Positions 27,820 to 37,209 of a stretch of 64,000 nucleotides of DNA are shown in pieces. The translations under genes and the position numbers were made by a program. This DNA comes from Candidatus Endomicrobium procryptotermitis (GTDB taxonomy: Bacteria > Elusimicrobiota > Endomicrobiia > Endomicrobiales > Endomicrobiaceae). The stretch lies in contig JAITIP010000003.1 in the NCBI GenBank assembly GCA_031279415.1, positions 34,290-98,289 on the forward strand, written 5' to 3'. Position 1 is the stretch's first letter. Each line of letters opens with the position of its first letter. Under the pieces are notes generated by a model, which searched no databases, was not told the DNA's origin, and saw nothing but the letters and a program-made list of their open reading frames with translations.

Positions 27820-29193
27820 TTATGAATCTACTTTCGGCAGATGAGATAAAGCTTCTTCAACTTTTTCCGAAGGATACTCATAATCCAGCATTTTTCCGGA
27901 AAGGTAGTTATCATATGCGGATAAATCGAAATGTCCGTGACCTGAAAGATTGAAAAGAATAGTTTTTGATTTTCCTTCTTCTTTTGCTTTAAGTGCTTCA
28001 TCGATGGCCGCTTTTATCGCGTGTGCCGATTCTGGCGCAGGAAGAATTCCTTCCGTTCTCGCAAAAGTTACTGCAGCATCAAAAACTTCGCGCTGCTTTA
28101 CCGCTATCGGTGTAACGATTTTATGTTTTACCAAAGCCGAAACGAGCGGAGATGCTCCGTGATAACGCAGTCCTCCTGCATGTATTCCGCCTGGCATAAA
28201 AGTATGTCCAAGCGTATACATTTTAAGAGCAGGCGTAAATCCCGACGTGTCACCATAATCGTACGCTAAAATGCCTTTTGAAAGTTTTGGGCATGCTGAA
28301 GGTTCCACTGCGATCGCCTTTAAATCCGCTTTTTTACCATGCAGTTTGTCCATTATAAAAGGAAAAGCCGTTCCCGAAAAGTTTGAACCGCCGCCAAGAC
28401 ATGCGATAACTATATCGGGATAATCGCCTGCTATTTCAAGCTGCTTTTTTGCTTCAAGACCTATTACTGTTTGATGCATTGCTACATGATTTAAAACGCT
28501 TCCTAGAGAATATTTCGCATTTTTATGTGTAATCACATCTTCGATAGCTTCGGAAATCGCTATTCCCAAAGAACCCTGATTGTCCGGATCTTCGACTATA
28601 ACTTTTCTTCCGACTTCGGTTTGAACTGAAGGGCTGGAAAAAACCTGTGCTCCGTAAACTTGCATTAAAGATTTTCTGTAAGGTTTTTGTTCAAAAGAAA
28701 CTTTAACCATATAAATGACGCATTCGATGCCAAACATTTTGCAGGCCATAGCGAGAGCCGATCCCCACTGTCCTGCGCCAGTTTCCGTAGCTATCCTTTT
28801 TACGCCTTCTTTCATGTTATAGTAAGCCTGCGCAACTGCGGAATTGGATTTATGGCTGCCCGAAGGACTTACACTTTCATTTTTAAAGTATATTTTTGCG
28901 GGGGTGTCTAAAGTTTTTTCAAGATTGTATGCCCTTACGAGCGGGGAAGGTCTCCATATTTTGTAAACGTCAAGGACTTCCGACGGAATATCTATAAATC
29001 TTTCCATGCTCATTTCTTGTTTTATGATTTCTGCGGGAAAAATTGCCGATAAGTCCTGTGCGGTGGCAGGTTTTCCAGTTTTTGTGTTAAACGGCGGATC
29101 GAGCGGCTGCGGAAGATCTGCCTGTATGTTGTACCACTGTTTAGGCATGTCCTGCTCGTTTAATATTATTTTCTTTAAACTTGATTTTGACAT
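27820..29193 (-). CDS. trpB: Tryptophan synthase beta chain, TrpB2 type
   Basis: 457 aa. TrpB2 forms are longer than TrpB1 and often work without TrpA, joining serine and indole by a PLP mechanism. PLP lysine is Lys115 in [11 protein letters not shown]. Other hallmarks: [16 protein letters not shown], the glycine-rich phosphate loop [10 protein letters not shown], and [10 protein letters not shown]. No trpA or other trp gene is nearby. GGAGAG precedes the ATG. A promoter and a 24-codon leader ORF lie upstream (29245-29361). Confidence 0.93.
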   Translation of the reverse strand: MSKSSLKKIILNEQDMPKQWYNIQADLPQPLDPPFNTKTGKPATAQDLSAIFPAEIIKQEMSMERFIDIPSEVLDVYKIWRPSPLVRAYNLEKTLDTPAKIYFKNESVSPSGSHKSNSAVAQAYYNMKEGVKRIATETGAGQWGSALAMACKMFGIECVIYMVKVSFEQKPYRKSLMQVYGAQVFSSPSVQTEVGRKVIVEDPDNQGSLGIAISEAIEDVITHKNAKYSLGSVLNHVAMHQTVIGLEAKKQLEIAGDYPDIVIACLGGGSNFSGTAFPFIMDKLHGKKADLKAIAVEPSACPKLSKGILAYDYGDTSGFTPALKMYTLGHTFMPGGIHAGGLRYHGASPLVSALVKHKIVTPIAVKQREVFDAAVTFARTEGILPAPESAHAIKAAIDEALKAKEEGKSKTILFNLSGHGHFDLSAYDNYLSGKMLDYEYPSEKVEEALSHLPKVDS

Positions 29194-29244
29194 TCTGCTC
29201 TCCTTATTTAATAAATTAAAGAAATGGCTGCGACAGCTGCGGAA

Positions 29245-29319
29245 TTACCATCGAAAGCCCGGAGCTTTAAATATTTTTAAAATATACGGTAGATAATCAA
29301 AAAGATTTTTATATTTCAT
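29245..29319 (-). promoter_or_regulatory. Candidate leader-peptide ORF ahead of trpB2
   Basis: A 24-codon ORF whose ATG (29319) is about six bases after the predicted transcription start; it ends KAPGFRW-stop, with the tryptophan as the last sense codon. The 50 bases between it and trpB2 contain two GCAGC repeats. A role in tryptophan-responsive translation or attenuation is inference; there is only one Trp codon and no clear terminator hairpin. Confidence 0.35.
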
Positions 29320-29331
29320 AAATAATTAAAA

Positions 29332-29361
29332 ATTATATATAATACTCGAAATAAAAGTCAA
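29332..29361 (-). promoter_or_regulatory. Promoter of trpB2
   Basis: On the minus strand TTGACT (29361-29356), 18-base spacer, TATAAT (29337-29332). It gives a leader of about 130 nt. Confidence 0.7.
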
Positions 29362-29441
29362 ATAAACAAAAAAAATTGCATGCCCACAAAAAATCAAAAA
29401 ATGATTGAAAATAAAATCATTATCGTTTTTTTAGAGAATTA

Positions 29442-29470
29442 TTGACTTTTTTTTAAAATTATATTATAAA
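29442..29470 (+). promoter_or_regulatory. Promoter of the HU gene
   Basis: TTGACT (29442-29447), 17-base spacer, TATAAA (29465-29470). A GGAGG site is found before the HU start. Confidence 0.8.
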
Positions 29471-29523
29471 TTAAAGGCGTTTTGAAAATTTAGCAGCTAT
29501 TAAGTTGCGGAGGTATTTTTCAG

Positions 29524-29796
29524 ATGAAAAAGCCCGATGTCATTAGGCAGGTTTCAGATGTTTCAGGATTAACTCAAGGCGATTCCAATCGAGCAATAAA
29601 AGCTCTCGTAAAAGTTATACAGGACAGTCTGAAAACCGGTGAGGTCATTTCGCTTTCAGGGCTTGGCTCATTCCGAGCTAAATCACGCAAAGCTAGACAG
29701 GGCAGAAACCCTAAAACGGGCGAAGTGATTCCTGTTCCACCCGGCAAAAAGGTTTCTTTCAAGCCCACCACTACCCTCAGGAAAATAATACAATAG
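29524..29796 (+). CDS. HU/IHF-family DNA-binding protein
   Basis: 90 aa, standard HU length. Starts with the helical dimerisation part (KPDVIRQVSDVSGLTQGDSN), then LSGLGSFRAKSRKARQGRNPKTGE and the beta-arm containing the conserved proline PVPPGKKVSFKP. HU bends DNA and compacts the nucleoid. It has its own promoter (29442-29470) and precedes the aminotransferase by 15 bp. Confidence 0.95.
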   Translation: MKKPDVIRQVSDVSGLTQGDSNRAIKALVKVIQDSLKTGEVISLSGLGSFRAKSRKARQGRNPKTGEVIPVPPGKKVSFKPTTTLRKIIQ

Positions 29797-29811
29797 CAGA
29801 GTACCAAATTT

Positions 29812-31029
29812 ATGATAAATATAGAGCCATCAAAAAAATTAGATAAGTTACCGCCATATCTTTTTACAAAAATTAACCTTTTAAAAACTGAAGCTTACAC
29901 AAAAAATCTTGATGTAATCGATTTGGGCATGGGTAATCCGGATTTGCCTACGCCCAATCATATTGTTGACAGGCTTTGTGATACTGTAAAACATCATCAT
30001 AATACACACAGATACCCGCAGGCAAAGGGTATGCCGAAATTCAGAAGGGCTGTAGCCGAATGGATGGGGAGAAGGTTCGGCGTAAATATGGAACCTGAAA
30101 GTGAAATTCTTGCGCTTATAGGTTCAAAAGAAGGAATTGCTCATCTTTGCATGTCTTATCTAAATCCAGGAGATTATGTTTTAGTCTGTGACCCCGCTTA
30201 TCCCGTACATTTTAATGGAGTTGTTCTTGCCGGCGCAAAAATCTATTCAATGCCTCTTCTTGAAAAAAACGAGTTTCTGCCGGATTTTACGAAAATACCG
30301 GAAAAAACGGCACAAAAAGCAAAAATAATGTTTTTAAATTACCCAAATAATCCGACAGCTGCTGTTGTTGAAGATAATGAATTTTGGAAAGAAGCCATAA
30401 GATTTTGCAAAAAGTATAATATTTTGCTGGTTTCCGACAATGCTTATTCAGAACTCACTTTCGGCGATTACTGCGCACCTTCGATTTTTGAGTTTCATGG
30501 GGCAAAAGAGGTCGCTTTGGAATTTCATTCATTTTCCAAGACATTTAATATGGCAGGCTGGAGGCTCGGATGGGTTTGCGGGGACAAAAAGCTTGTCGGC
30601 CCGTTAGAAAAATTTAAATCATTTTTAGATTATGGCGCGCCGACTTTTATGCAGCTTGCCGGCATTGCAGCTTTAAACGGTTCTCGGGAATGCGTAAAAG
30701 AGCTTTCTACAGTTTATGAAAGAAGAATGAAAAAAATGACGTATGGTTTACAGAAAATAGGCTGGAAAGTCAGAGAAAGCAAAGCGACAATGTATATTTG
30801 GGCGGGTTTGCCCGACTGTTTGTTAAAAGAAGGGTCATTAAAAGTTGCAGAAAAACTTATAAAAGAAACTGGTGTTGTGGTTTCGCCTGGAGTGGGTTTC
30901 GGCAAACATGGCGAAGGGTATGTGCGAATATCGCTTGTAACGCATGACAGGCGCTTTCATGATGCGCTTCTTAGAATAAATAAATTTACCAAAAACGCAG
31001 CAAATCAAAATGTTTCAAAAAGCATTTAA
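29812..31029 (+). CDS. Class I/II aminotransferase (LL-diaminopimelate / AlaC-like)
   Basis: 405 aa PLP enzyme. PLP lysine is Lys243 in HSFSKTFNMAGWRLGW; substrate-binding parts are LGMGNPDLPTP, FLNYPNNPTAA and DNAYSELTFGD. The sequence is closest to the LL-diaminopimelate aminotransferase and AlaC group. It precedes homoserine dehydrogenase, so a role in aspartate-family amino acids (lysine) or alanine synthesis is likely; sequence alone does not separate the two. Confidence 0.85.
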   Translation: MINIEPSKKLDKLPPYLFTKINLLKTEAYTKNLDVIDLGMGNPDLPTPNHIVDRLCDTVKHHHNTHRYPQAKGMPKFRRAVAEWMGRRFGVNMEPESEILALIGSKEGIAHLCMSYLNPGDYVLVCDPAYPVHFNGVVLAGAKIYSMPLLEKNEFLPDFTKIPEKTAQKAKIMFLNYPNNPTAAVVEDNEFWKEAIRFCKKYNILLVSDNAYSELTFGDYCAPSIFEFHGAKEVALEFHSFSKTFNMAGWRLGWVCGDKKLVGPLEKFKSFLDYGAPTFMQLAGIAALNGSRECVKELSTVYERRMKKMTYGLQKIGWKVRESKATMYIWAGLPDCLLKEGSLKVAEKLIKETGVVVSPGVGFGKHGEGYVRISLVTHDRRFHDALLRINKFTKNAANQNVSKSI

Positions 31030-31048
31030 AAATAAAGGAAACGGTTTT

Positions 31049-32335
31049 ATGAAAAAGAAATATATCAATGCAGGGCTTATAGGGTACGGCACTGTAGGCA
31101 AAGGCGTAGTAAAAATTTTGGAAGAAAACAAAAAAATAGCATTGCGTAAAGTCGGAAAACCGGTGAAAATCAAGTCAATATGTGATTTAAACCCGATAGA
31201 CAGGCCAGAACTTTACGTTAAAAATTTCAAAGACATCATAAAAGATCCAGAAATCGATTTAATCATAGAACTTATCGGAGGATACGAGCCCGCAAGAACG
31301 ATAATTCTAGAAGCTCTGCAAGCCGGAAAAAACGTCGTTACTGCAAACAAAGCTGTTTTGGCAAAATATTGGGACCAGATTTTTACTACGGCTCAGAATT
31401 GCCAAAAATCGATTTATTATGAAGCTTCGGTTGGCGGCGTTATTCCTGTCGTTCAGGGTTTAAGCGAAGGAATGGCTTCAGAAGAAATTCTTGAAATCAA
31501 AGGCATTTTAAATGGTACGACAAATTTCATTTTAAGTGAAATGACAAAAAAAGGTGTTGACTACGATGAAGCTTTAAAAGCCGCTCAAAAAGCGGGTTTT
31601 GCGGAAGCTGACCCTTCATTTGATGTTAATGGCATAGATACAGCAAATAAGTTAGCCATACTTGCTTCGCTTGCATGGGGCGGCTGGATAAAAGTCAAAA
31701 ACATTTCCGTAAAAGGTATAGGAGATCTGGACATAGCTGACGTTTTAATAGCGCAGGAGTTCGGTTATGACATAAAACTTATCGGTTCGGCGCAAAAAAC
31801 AAAAGCTGGAATAGATTTATCTGTACAGCCGTGTCTGGTAAAACACGGACATGCCTTTGCAACCGTTGAAAATGAATATAATGCCGTAACGATTACCGGA
31901 AAAGATTCGGATGATGTTTTGTTTTACGGCAAAGGAGCAGGACAACTGCCTGCTGCAAGTGCAGTCGTTTCTGACATAATAAATCTTTCAAAATTTATAG
32001 TTACAAATACAGCAGGAATCGTGCCGGATGTAATTTACGATAAAAAAACAAAAATAAAAATTCTTCCATCCGGAAAAAGTAAGAGTTCTTATTATCTGCG
32101 TTTCAACGTTGTGGACAAACCGGGCGTTCTTGCAAAGATTTCCGGCATTTTGGGTAAATACAAAGTTTCAATTGCAAGCCTTTCACAGCCCGATATGGAA
32201 GAAGACGGCATTACCCAGATAATAATTACGACTCATATGACAAATCGAGAAAATCTTGAAAAAGCGTTAAAACAAATAGACGCAGCAAAAACCATAGTAA
32301 AATCCAAAACAGTAAAAATAAAAATAGAATTCTAA
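31049..32335 (+). CDS. hom: Homoserine dehydrogenase with C-terminal ACT domain
   Basis: 428 aa from the ATG at 31049, which follows AAAGGA; the earlier in-frame start inside the aminotransferase gene has no support. It reduces aspartate-semialdehyde to homoserine on the way to threonine and methionine. The Rossmann motif is GLIGYGTVGKG; catalytic region ILNGTTNFILSEM, GFAEADPSFDVNGIDTANKLA. Residues about 350-428 are an ACT domain (VDKPGVLAKISGILGKYKVS), the usual place for threonine feedback. Co-directional with the aminotransferase, 19 bp apart. Confidence 0.95.
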   Translation: MKKKYINAGLIGYGTVGKGVVKILEENKKIALRKVGKPVKIKSICDLNPIDRPELYVKNFKDIIKDPEIDLIIELIGGYEPARTIILEALQAGKNVVTANKAVLAKYWDQIFTTAQNCQKSIYYEASVGGVIPVVQGLSEGMASEEILEIKGILNGTTNFILSEMTKKGVDYDEALKAAQKAGFAEADPSFDVNGIDTANKLAILASLAWGGWIKVKNISVKGIGDLDIADVLIAQEFGYDIKLIGSAQKTKAGIDLSVQPCLVKHGHAFATVENEYNAVTITGKDSDDVLFYGKGAGQLPAASAVVSDIINLSKFIVTNTAGIVPDVIYDKKTKIKILPSGKSKSSYYLRFNVVDKPGVLAKISGILGKYKVSIASLSQPDMEEDGITQIIITTHMTNRENLEKALKQIDAAKTIVKSKTVKIKIEF

Positions 32336-32748
32336 TATCCTTGCAGACGGAAAAATATAAAAGCATAAAAGGAGGCTGAGAAGCAGTAACCTTGCGTGCA
32401 AGCCGCATGATTTATGCTCTTGTTCTTTATCCAGCCTTCATCTTCATATTAAAATACTAAAACAATAACATCTGAAAATTAAATTATGTTCCCACAGAGC
32501 CGAAAACTGTCCAAAGAACCGTAGTTTGTACATCAGAAACCTAAAAATAGTCCTGTGGAATAACCGTGTCGAATTTTGTTTCGACGCGCTTTACTTGTCA
32601 GAAAAACACTCAGTTTGCCGATTTTAGCTTTTCACATAAGCCAAAAATCTTTAAATAATGTAAACTTTATACAAAATAATTAAAATTGACCGTGTTTTTT
32701 TTATATTATAGAATTTTTTAGATTTATTAAAAGAGGATAAGCGGCTAA
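32336..32748. other. Intergenic region with potential RNA structure before bioB
   Basis: 413 bp with no gene. From about 32371 to 32446 the bases AGGCTG/CAGCCT enclose two small hairpins (TTGC-gt-GCAA and GCAT-gattt-ATGC). A second group at about 32490-32590 has CCACAG/CTGTGG outer pairs followed by a hairpin of CGTGTCGAA and TTCGACGCG. It may hold a small RNA or leader; no known riboswitch was recognised and no BirA-type operator was found. Confidence 0.3.
32686..32714 (+). promoter_or_regulatory. Possible bioB promoter
   Basis: TTGACC (32686-32691), 17-base spacer, TAGAAT (32709-32714), 35 bases before the bioB ATG. Confidence 0.5.
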
Positions 32749-33702
32749 ATGGAAAAACTTATTTTGGAAATCATAGACGGACAGCAGATTACAAAAGAAG
32801 AAGCATCAAAACTTTTTGATTTTGAAATTGAAGAACTTTTTTTTGCAGCTTCAAAAATACGTAAAAAATATAAAGGCAACAAAGTAAAAATTTGTTCCAT
32901 TATCAATGCAAAATCGGGACAATGCAGCGAAAACTGTAAATTTTGTGCACAATCTGCTCATCATAAAACAAATGTCAATGTCTATCCTTTAGTTTCAAAC
33001 GAAAAAATAGAAGAAGTTTCAAATAAAGCTCTTGAAAACGCCGGATGTTTTGGCATAGTTTCAAGTGGAAACAATTTAACCGATGAAGAAATAGACAGAC
33101 TTTGCGATTTGCTTAAAAAGCATAAAAAATCAGACCATTTTGGCATGTCCGTAGGATATCTATCCGATGAAAATTTAAAAAAACTTCAAAAAGCCGGCTT
33201 AAAAAAGCTTCATCATAATCTGGAAACTTCCGAAAGTTTTTTTCCAAATATCTGTACAACGCACAGTTATGAGGAAAGAAAAAACACTATAAAAAGGGCA
33301 AAAGCTTTGGGGTACGAAATATGCTCGGGTGGATTATTCGGCATGGGCGAATCCGTTAAAGACAGAATAGAATTGGCTTTTACATTAAAAGAACTCGGAG
33401 CGGACAGCGTTCCAATGAACTTTTTAATGCCGGTAAAAGGCACTGCACTTGAAAACATAACGCCTCTTGCTCCGGTTGAAATATTAAAAACGATAGCCGT
33501 ATTTAGAATAATTCTTCAAACTCCTGACATTATGATATGCGGCGGCAGGGAAATAAATCTGCGCGATTTGCAGTCGATGATTTTTTATGCAGGAGCAAAC
33601 GGCACCATGAGCGGCGGTTATCTCACCACTTGGGGAAGAGACCCGAAAACCGACAAACAGATGATAAAAGATTTAGGACTGGAAATAGATCCACATCGCT
33701 GA
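32749..33702 (+). CDS. bioB: Biotin synthase
   Basis: 317 aa radical-SAM enzyme that inserts sulfur into dethiobiotin. The [4Fe-4S]-binding cysteines are Cys59, Cys63 and Cys66 (CSENCKFC). The C-terminal ICGGREINLRDLQ and NGTMSGGYLTTWGR segments are typical of BioB. GAGG lies 13 bases before the ATG. It opens a plus-strand group with reductase, ketosynthase and bioF genes, interrupted by a restriction-type gene. Confidence 0.95.
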   Translation: MEKLILEIIDGQQITKEEASKLFDFEIEELFFAASKIRKKYKGNKVKICSIINAKSGQCSENCKFCAQSAHHKTNVNVYPLVSNEKIEEVSNKALENAGCFGIVSSGNNLTDEEIDRLCDLLKKHKKSDHFGMSVGYLSDENLKKLQKAGLKKLHHNLETSESFFPNICTTHSYEERKNTIKRAKALGYEICSGGLFGMGESVKDRIELAFTLKELGADSVPMNFLMPVKGTALENITPLAPVEILKTIAVFRIILQTPDIMICGGREINLRDLQSMIFYAGANGTMSGGYLTTWGRDPKTDKQMIKDLGLEIDPHR

Positions 33703-33766
33703 TTTTTGAACGTTATATATCAGTAAAGTACATGCTTGACAAATTCATATTTAATAAGGATAAGAA

Positions 33767-36160
33767 ATGCAAAATTATCTGAAGGTAAAAAAAGAAGAAG
33801 AAATCAAACGCAGAATAGCTGTTGACATATTTAAAGCATTTGATACGGTTTATATTATAGGTAATATCGATTTTTGTGTTTCACGGAAAGTCCATGTTCT
33901 TGATATGTTTGAAAACAGAACAGATTTTTTCTGGGCGGAAAGCAAGAAAGGTAAATCAGATATTTACGCATCCATTACACAGCTTATTTTAACTATTGGC
34001 AAAGCTAAAACTTACACAAAAGAGCTGCCGCCAATGTATATCGGAGCGTTTGATGCGGTTCAAATAGCGTTTGTTCCTTATTCTGAAATACAACATATAT
34101 TTAGTCAGAATGATTTTAATTGGAATGTTACACCGAGTGATCATACAACAAAAGAATTCAAGCAAATATACAGTTTCATAAAAGAAAGTATAGATAAGAA
34201 TGCAGCATTATTTGACTATGAAAGAGATGAATCAGAGCTTAAGCAATTTATCAACAACAAATTTAAGATAGGTAATGACATACAGAATAAAATCAAAATA
34301 GATAAAAATAACTATATAGTTATATATAACAAATGGCGCGAAGCAGTCAAGCCGACAATTAGTATAAACTGGGACGATATTGTTGACAATTTGATAGACG
34401 CTGATTTTTATTTAGCTGACCTGTTGTCTGCCAAGAATATAACTATCTCTGAAAAATTATTTGTTTTGCTAAACGATAATAGATATAACATCAACAAAAG
34501 AATAGACAAATATGGATTAATATCGCTACAAGAAGTAGGATTTAGAGATAAAGGCAAGGCACATACACAATTTTGGAATAGGTATGAGCATCCGCCAAAA
34601 GAGGAATACTGGGAATATATTGTCAACCGCCGGGATTTATTAGTTTCTCAAGATGTCAGAGAAATAAAAGGCGCATATTTCACACCGCAGATATGGGTAG
34701 AAAAAGCGCAGCAATATCTTGCTGACGTTTTGGGTGAAAATTGGCAGGACGATTATTATATATGGGATTGTGCCGCTGGAACAGGCAATCTTTTAACAGG
34801 TCTTTCAAACAAATATAATATCTACGCTTCAACATTAGACAAACAGGATGTCAATGTTATGTATGAGCGTATAGATAACGGTGCAAATTTACTCAAAGAC
34901 AATGTATTTCAGTTTGATTTTCTTAATGATGATTTCTCAAAACTACCTCAAGGACTACAAGAGATAATCAATAATCCGCAAAAAAGAAAAAAGCTTGTCA
35001 TATTTATCAATCCACCGTATGCCGAAGCAGGCAATGTCAAACAGAGAACAGGTACTGGAAAAAATAAAGACGGTGTAGCAAAAAACAATAAGTCCATATA
35101 TTATAAATATTCACATCTTATAGGTAAGGCAGCAAATGAGGTATTTGCGCAATTCCTTATTCGCATCTATTTTGAAATAGCAGGCTGTAAAATTGCAGAA
35201 TTTTCTAAATTGAAACTTTTGAGCGCCCCGAACTTTGCCAGAATACGTCAGATATTCAAAGCCAAACTTGAAAAAATGTTTGTAGTTCCATCATATACAT
35301 TTGACAATGTTGACGGACATTTTCCGATAGGGTTTAAAGTGTGGGACACAGATAAGAAAGAATGTTTTGTAAAAATAAAAGCTGATGTATATATCGAGAA
35401 TGGTGATTATATAGGACAAAAAACTATTTATTCTTACGATGATGTAAAGGGTTTTTTGAGCAAGTGGCTTGTTGAATTTAAAGATAAGCATAATACGCCG
35501 TTAGGAATGATGAACTCAGGCCGTAATGATTTTCAAAATCAAAGACTTGTTTATATCAAAAATCAAATTTCAGATAGTGCACACTCTATTACTATTACTC
35601 CTACCCTTACTAATATTATTCCTGCAAGTATATACTTTGCTGTTCGCAAGTGTATACCAGCAACTTGGTTAAATGACCGAGACCAGTTCTTATATCCGAT
35701 TGATGGCTGGGAAAAAGATACTGAATTCCATAATGACTGTTTAGTCTATACACTATTTAATAACAACATACAAGCAAAATATGGCATTAATCACTGGATT
35801 CCGTATACAGAGCGGGATGTCAATGCAAGAAACAAATTTGAAAGTCATTTTATGTATGATTTTATCAAGAATAGGAAATTCTCAACAGCGGCAGAACAAT
35901 TATTGGCAGCTGGCTTGGAATTATGGAAGTATTATCATTCAAAGATAACAGAATTAAATGTCGCTGCAAAAGAGCAAATAAACGCCGGATTTTACGATAT
36001 TAAAGAGTATTTTCAGGGACGCAATGAAAAAGGTAAGATGAACAATAAGTCAAATGATGCCGAATATATGCGCTTAATCAAGGCAATCAGTTACAATGCC
36101 AATATAATAAGTAAAAAAATAGAGCCTAAAATATATCAATACGAATTCTTAAAAAAATGA
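33767..36160 (+). CDS. Type IIG-like restriction-modification enzyme: N-terminal nuclease-like domain plus N6-adenine methyltransferase
   Basis: 797 aa. Residues 50-80 (FFWAESKKGKSDIYASITQL) carry E-x-K and glutamine elements as in PD-(D/E)xK nucleases; this is the inferred nuclease part. The methyltransferase spans about 300-560: GAYFTP (303-308), motif I DCAAGTGN (334-341) and motif IV NPPY (415-418), marks of N6-adenine methylation. The C-terminal 200 residues probably recognise DNA. AAGGATAAG precedes the ATG. It sits inside the biotin cluster, 64 bp after bioB, which suggests later insertion. The nuclease assignment is less sure than the methyltransferase. Confidence 0.75.
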   Translation: MQNYLKVKKEEEIKRRIAVDIFKAFDTVYIIGNIDFCVSRKVHVLDMFENRTDFFWAESKKGKSDIYASITQLILTIGKAKTYTKELPPMYIGAFDAVQIAFVPYSEIQHIFSQNDFNWNVTPSDHTTKEFKQIYSFIKESIDKNAALFDYERDESELKQFINNKFKIGNDIQNKIKIDKNNYIVIYNKWREAVKPTISINWDDIVDNLIDADFYLADLLSAKNITISEKLFVLLNDNRYNINKRIDKYGLISLQEVGFRDKGKAHTQFWNRYEHPPKEEYWEYIVNRRDLLVSQDVREIKGAYFTPQIWVEKAQQYLADVLGENWQDDYYIWDCAAGTGNLLTGLSNKYNIYASTLDKQDVNVMYERIDNGANLLKDNVFQFDFLNDDFSKLPQGLQEIINNPQKRKKLVIFINPPYAEAGNVKQRTGTGKNKDGVAKNNKSIYYKYSHLIGKAANEVFAQFLIRIYFEIAGCKIAEFSKLKLLSAPNFARIRQIFKAKLEKMFVVPSYTFDNVDGHFPIGFKVWDTDKKECFVKIKADVYIENGDYIGQKTIYSYDDVKGFLSKWLVEFKDKHNTPLGMMNSGRNDFQNQRLVYIKNQISDSAHSITITPTLTNIIPASIYFAVRKCIPATWLNDRDQFLYPIDGWEKDTEFHNDCLVYTLFNNNIQAKYGINHWIPYTERDVNARNKFESHFMYDFIKNRKFSTAAEQLLAAGLELWKYYHSKITELNVAAKEQINAGFYDIKEYFQGRNEKGKMNNKSNDAEYMRLIKAISYNANIISKKIEPKIYQYEFLKK

Positions 36161-36465
36161 GTTTTTGGGATTTTTAATACGATTTTTGCAATGTGTGCGG
36201 CTCTAAATAAATATCATTGTTTGCTAAAACAAAAAGGAAAGATAAAAAGTTAAATATCACTCCGAAAAAAACTAATAAAGCTATTAATTTGGTCTGTAGA
36301 AATTTAGAAATCAATTTGTCCTCCAATTTGTTTGTTATAATTAAAATAATAAAATTTACAATACCTAAATTTACATTTGAGGACAAAATTGTAAATTGTA
36401 TAAAAATTGTGTAGTATGAATTGCCATCAATGTTTTCAGCAAATTAAAAGTCAGGTTGGAATAAT
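36161..36465. other. Intergenic region with an inverted repeat
   Basis: 305 bp. CAATTT-GTCCTC near 36314-36325 and GAGGAC-A-AAATTG near 36379-36392 form an interrupted inverted repeat about 50 bases apart. A 70-codon TTG-initiated ORF on the minus strand was seen but lacks a ribosome-binding site. Probably the 3' junction of the inserted restriction gene and the promoter region of the reductase gene. Confidence 0.4.
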
Positions 36466-37167
36466 ATGCAAAATAAAACAGTGTTAATAACCGGAATTTC
36501 AAGAGGCATAGGTAAAGAGCTTGCGTTTGCGTTTTCAGAAAACGGCTGGAACGTATGCGGCTGTTATAAAACTAATAAGCCGGAATATGAAATTGACCGC
36601 TGTAAAGTTTTTCAATGCGATATTTCAAATCCTGAAGAAGCAGCTTCTTTTGTAAAAAATTCGCGGGAATCATTCGGCAAAATAGATTGTCTTATCAATA
36701 ACGCATCAATAGGCAAAAATAAAATAATTCTAAAAGAGTCTGCAAAAAATTGGAATGAAGTCATACAAACAAATCTCAACGGCACATTTTATATGATTAA
36801 AGAAACGCTGGCAGTTATGTCAAAGCAGCGCAGCGGCTCAATAATAAATATTTCTTCAATTTCCGCTTTTAAATCTTATGCAGGAGCGGCAAGTTATTCA
36901 GCTTCAAAAGCCGCGGTTACGGCAATAACAAAAACCGCTGCAAGGGAAGGAGGACGTTTCGGCGTTTCTGTAAACGCCGTGCTTCCGGGTTTTCATTTTA
37001 CTTCTCTCGGAAAATCTGCCGGCGGCAAATATATAGAAGAAAGAAAAGTAGAAAGCGTTTTAAATACCACTACTGACATAAAAGAACTTATAGAGTTTAT
37101 TCTCATGCTTTCGCGGTTTAAAACTGTTTCCGGACAAATATTCAATATCGATTCAAGAATAATTTAA
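36466..37167 (+). CDS. FabG-like short-chain dehydrogenase/reductase
   Basis: 233 aa. NADP-binding TGISRGIG (residues 9-16), NNAS at 78-81 and the catalytic Tyr144/Lys148 in ASYSASKAAV mark an SDR of the 3-oxoacyl-ACP reductase type. It lies 42 bp before a ketosynthase gene in a biotin cluster, so reduction of 3-oxo intermediates during pimeloyl-chain assembly is a reasonable but unproven role. Only a weak ribosome-binding site is seen. Confidence 0.85.
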   Translation: MQNKTVLITGISRGIGKELAFAFSENGWNVCGCYKTNKPEYEIDRCKVFQCDISNPEEAASFVKNSRESFGKIDCLINNASIGKNKIILKESAKNWNEVIQTNLNGTFYMIKETLAVMSKQRSGSIINISSISAFKSYAGAASYSASKAAVTAITKTAAREGGRFGVSVNAVLPGFHFTSLGKSAGGKYIEERKVESVLNTTTDIKELIEFILMLSRFKTVSGQIFNIDSRII

Positions 37168-37209
37168 AAAATTTGCAAAAATAGCTGTTTATTTTATAAC
37201 AGGAAAACA

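Noticed and set aside
32640..32714. BirA-type operator before bioB
   Set aside because: TGTAAAC occurs near 32660 but the matching GTTTACA arm at the required spacing is absent.
36174..36386. 70-codon minus-strand ORF with two hydrophobic segments
   Set aside because: TTG start without a ribosome-binding site, AT-rich bases alone give hydrophobic codons, and no recognisable family.
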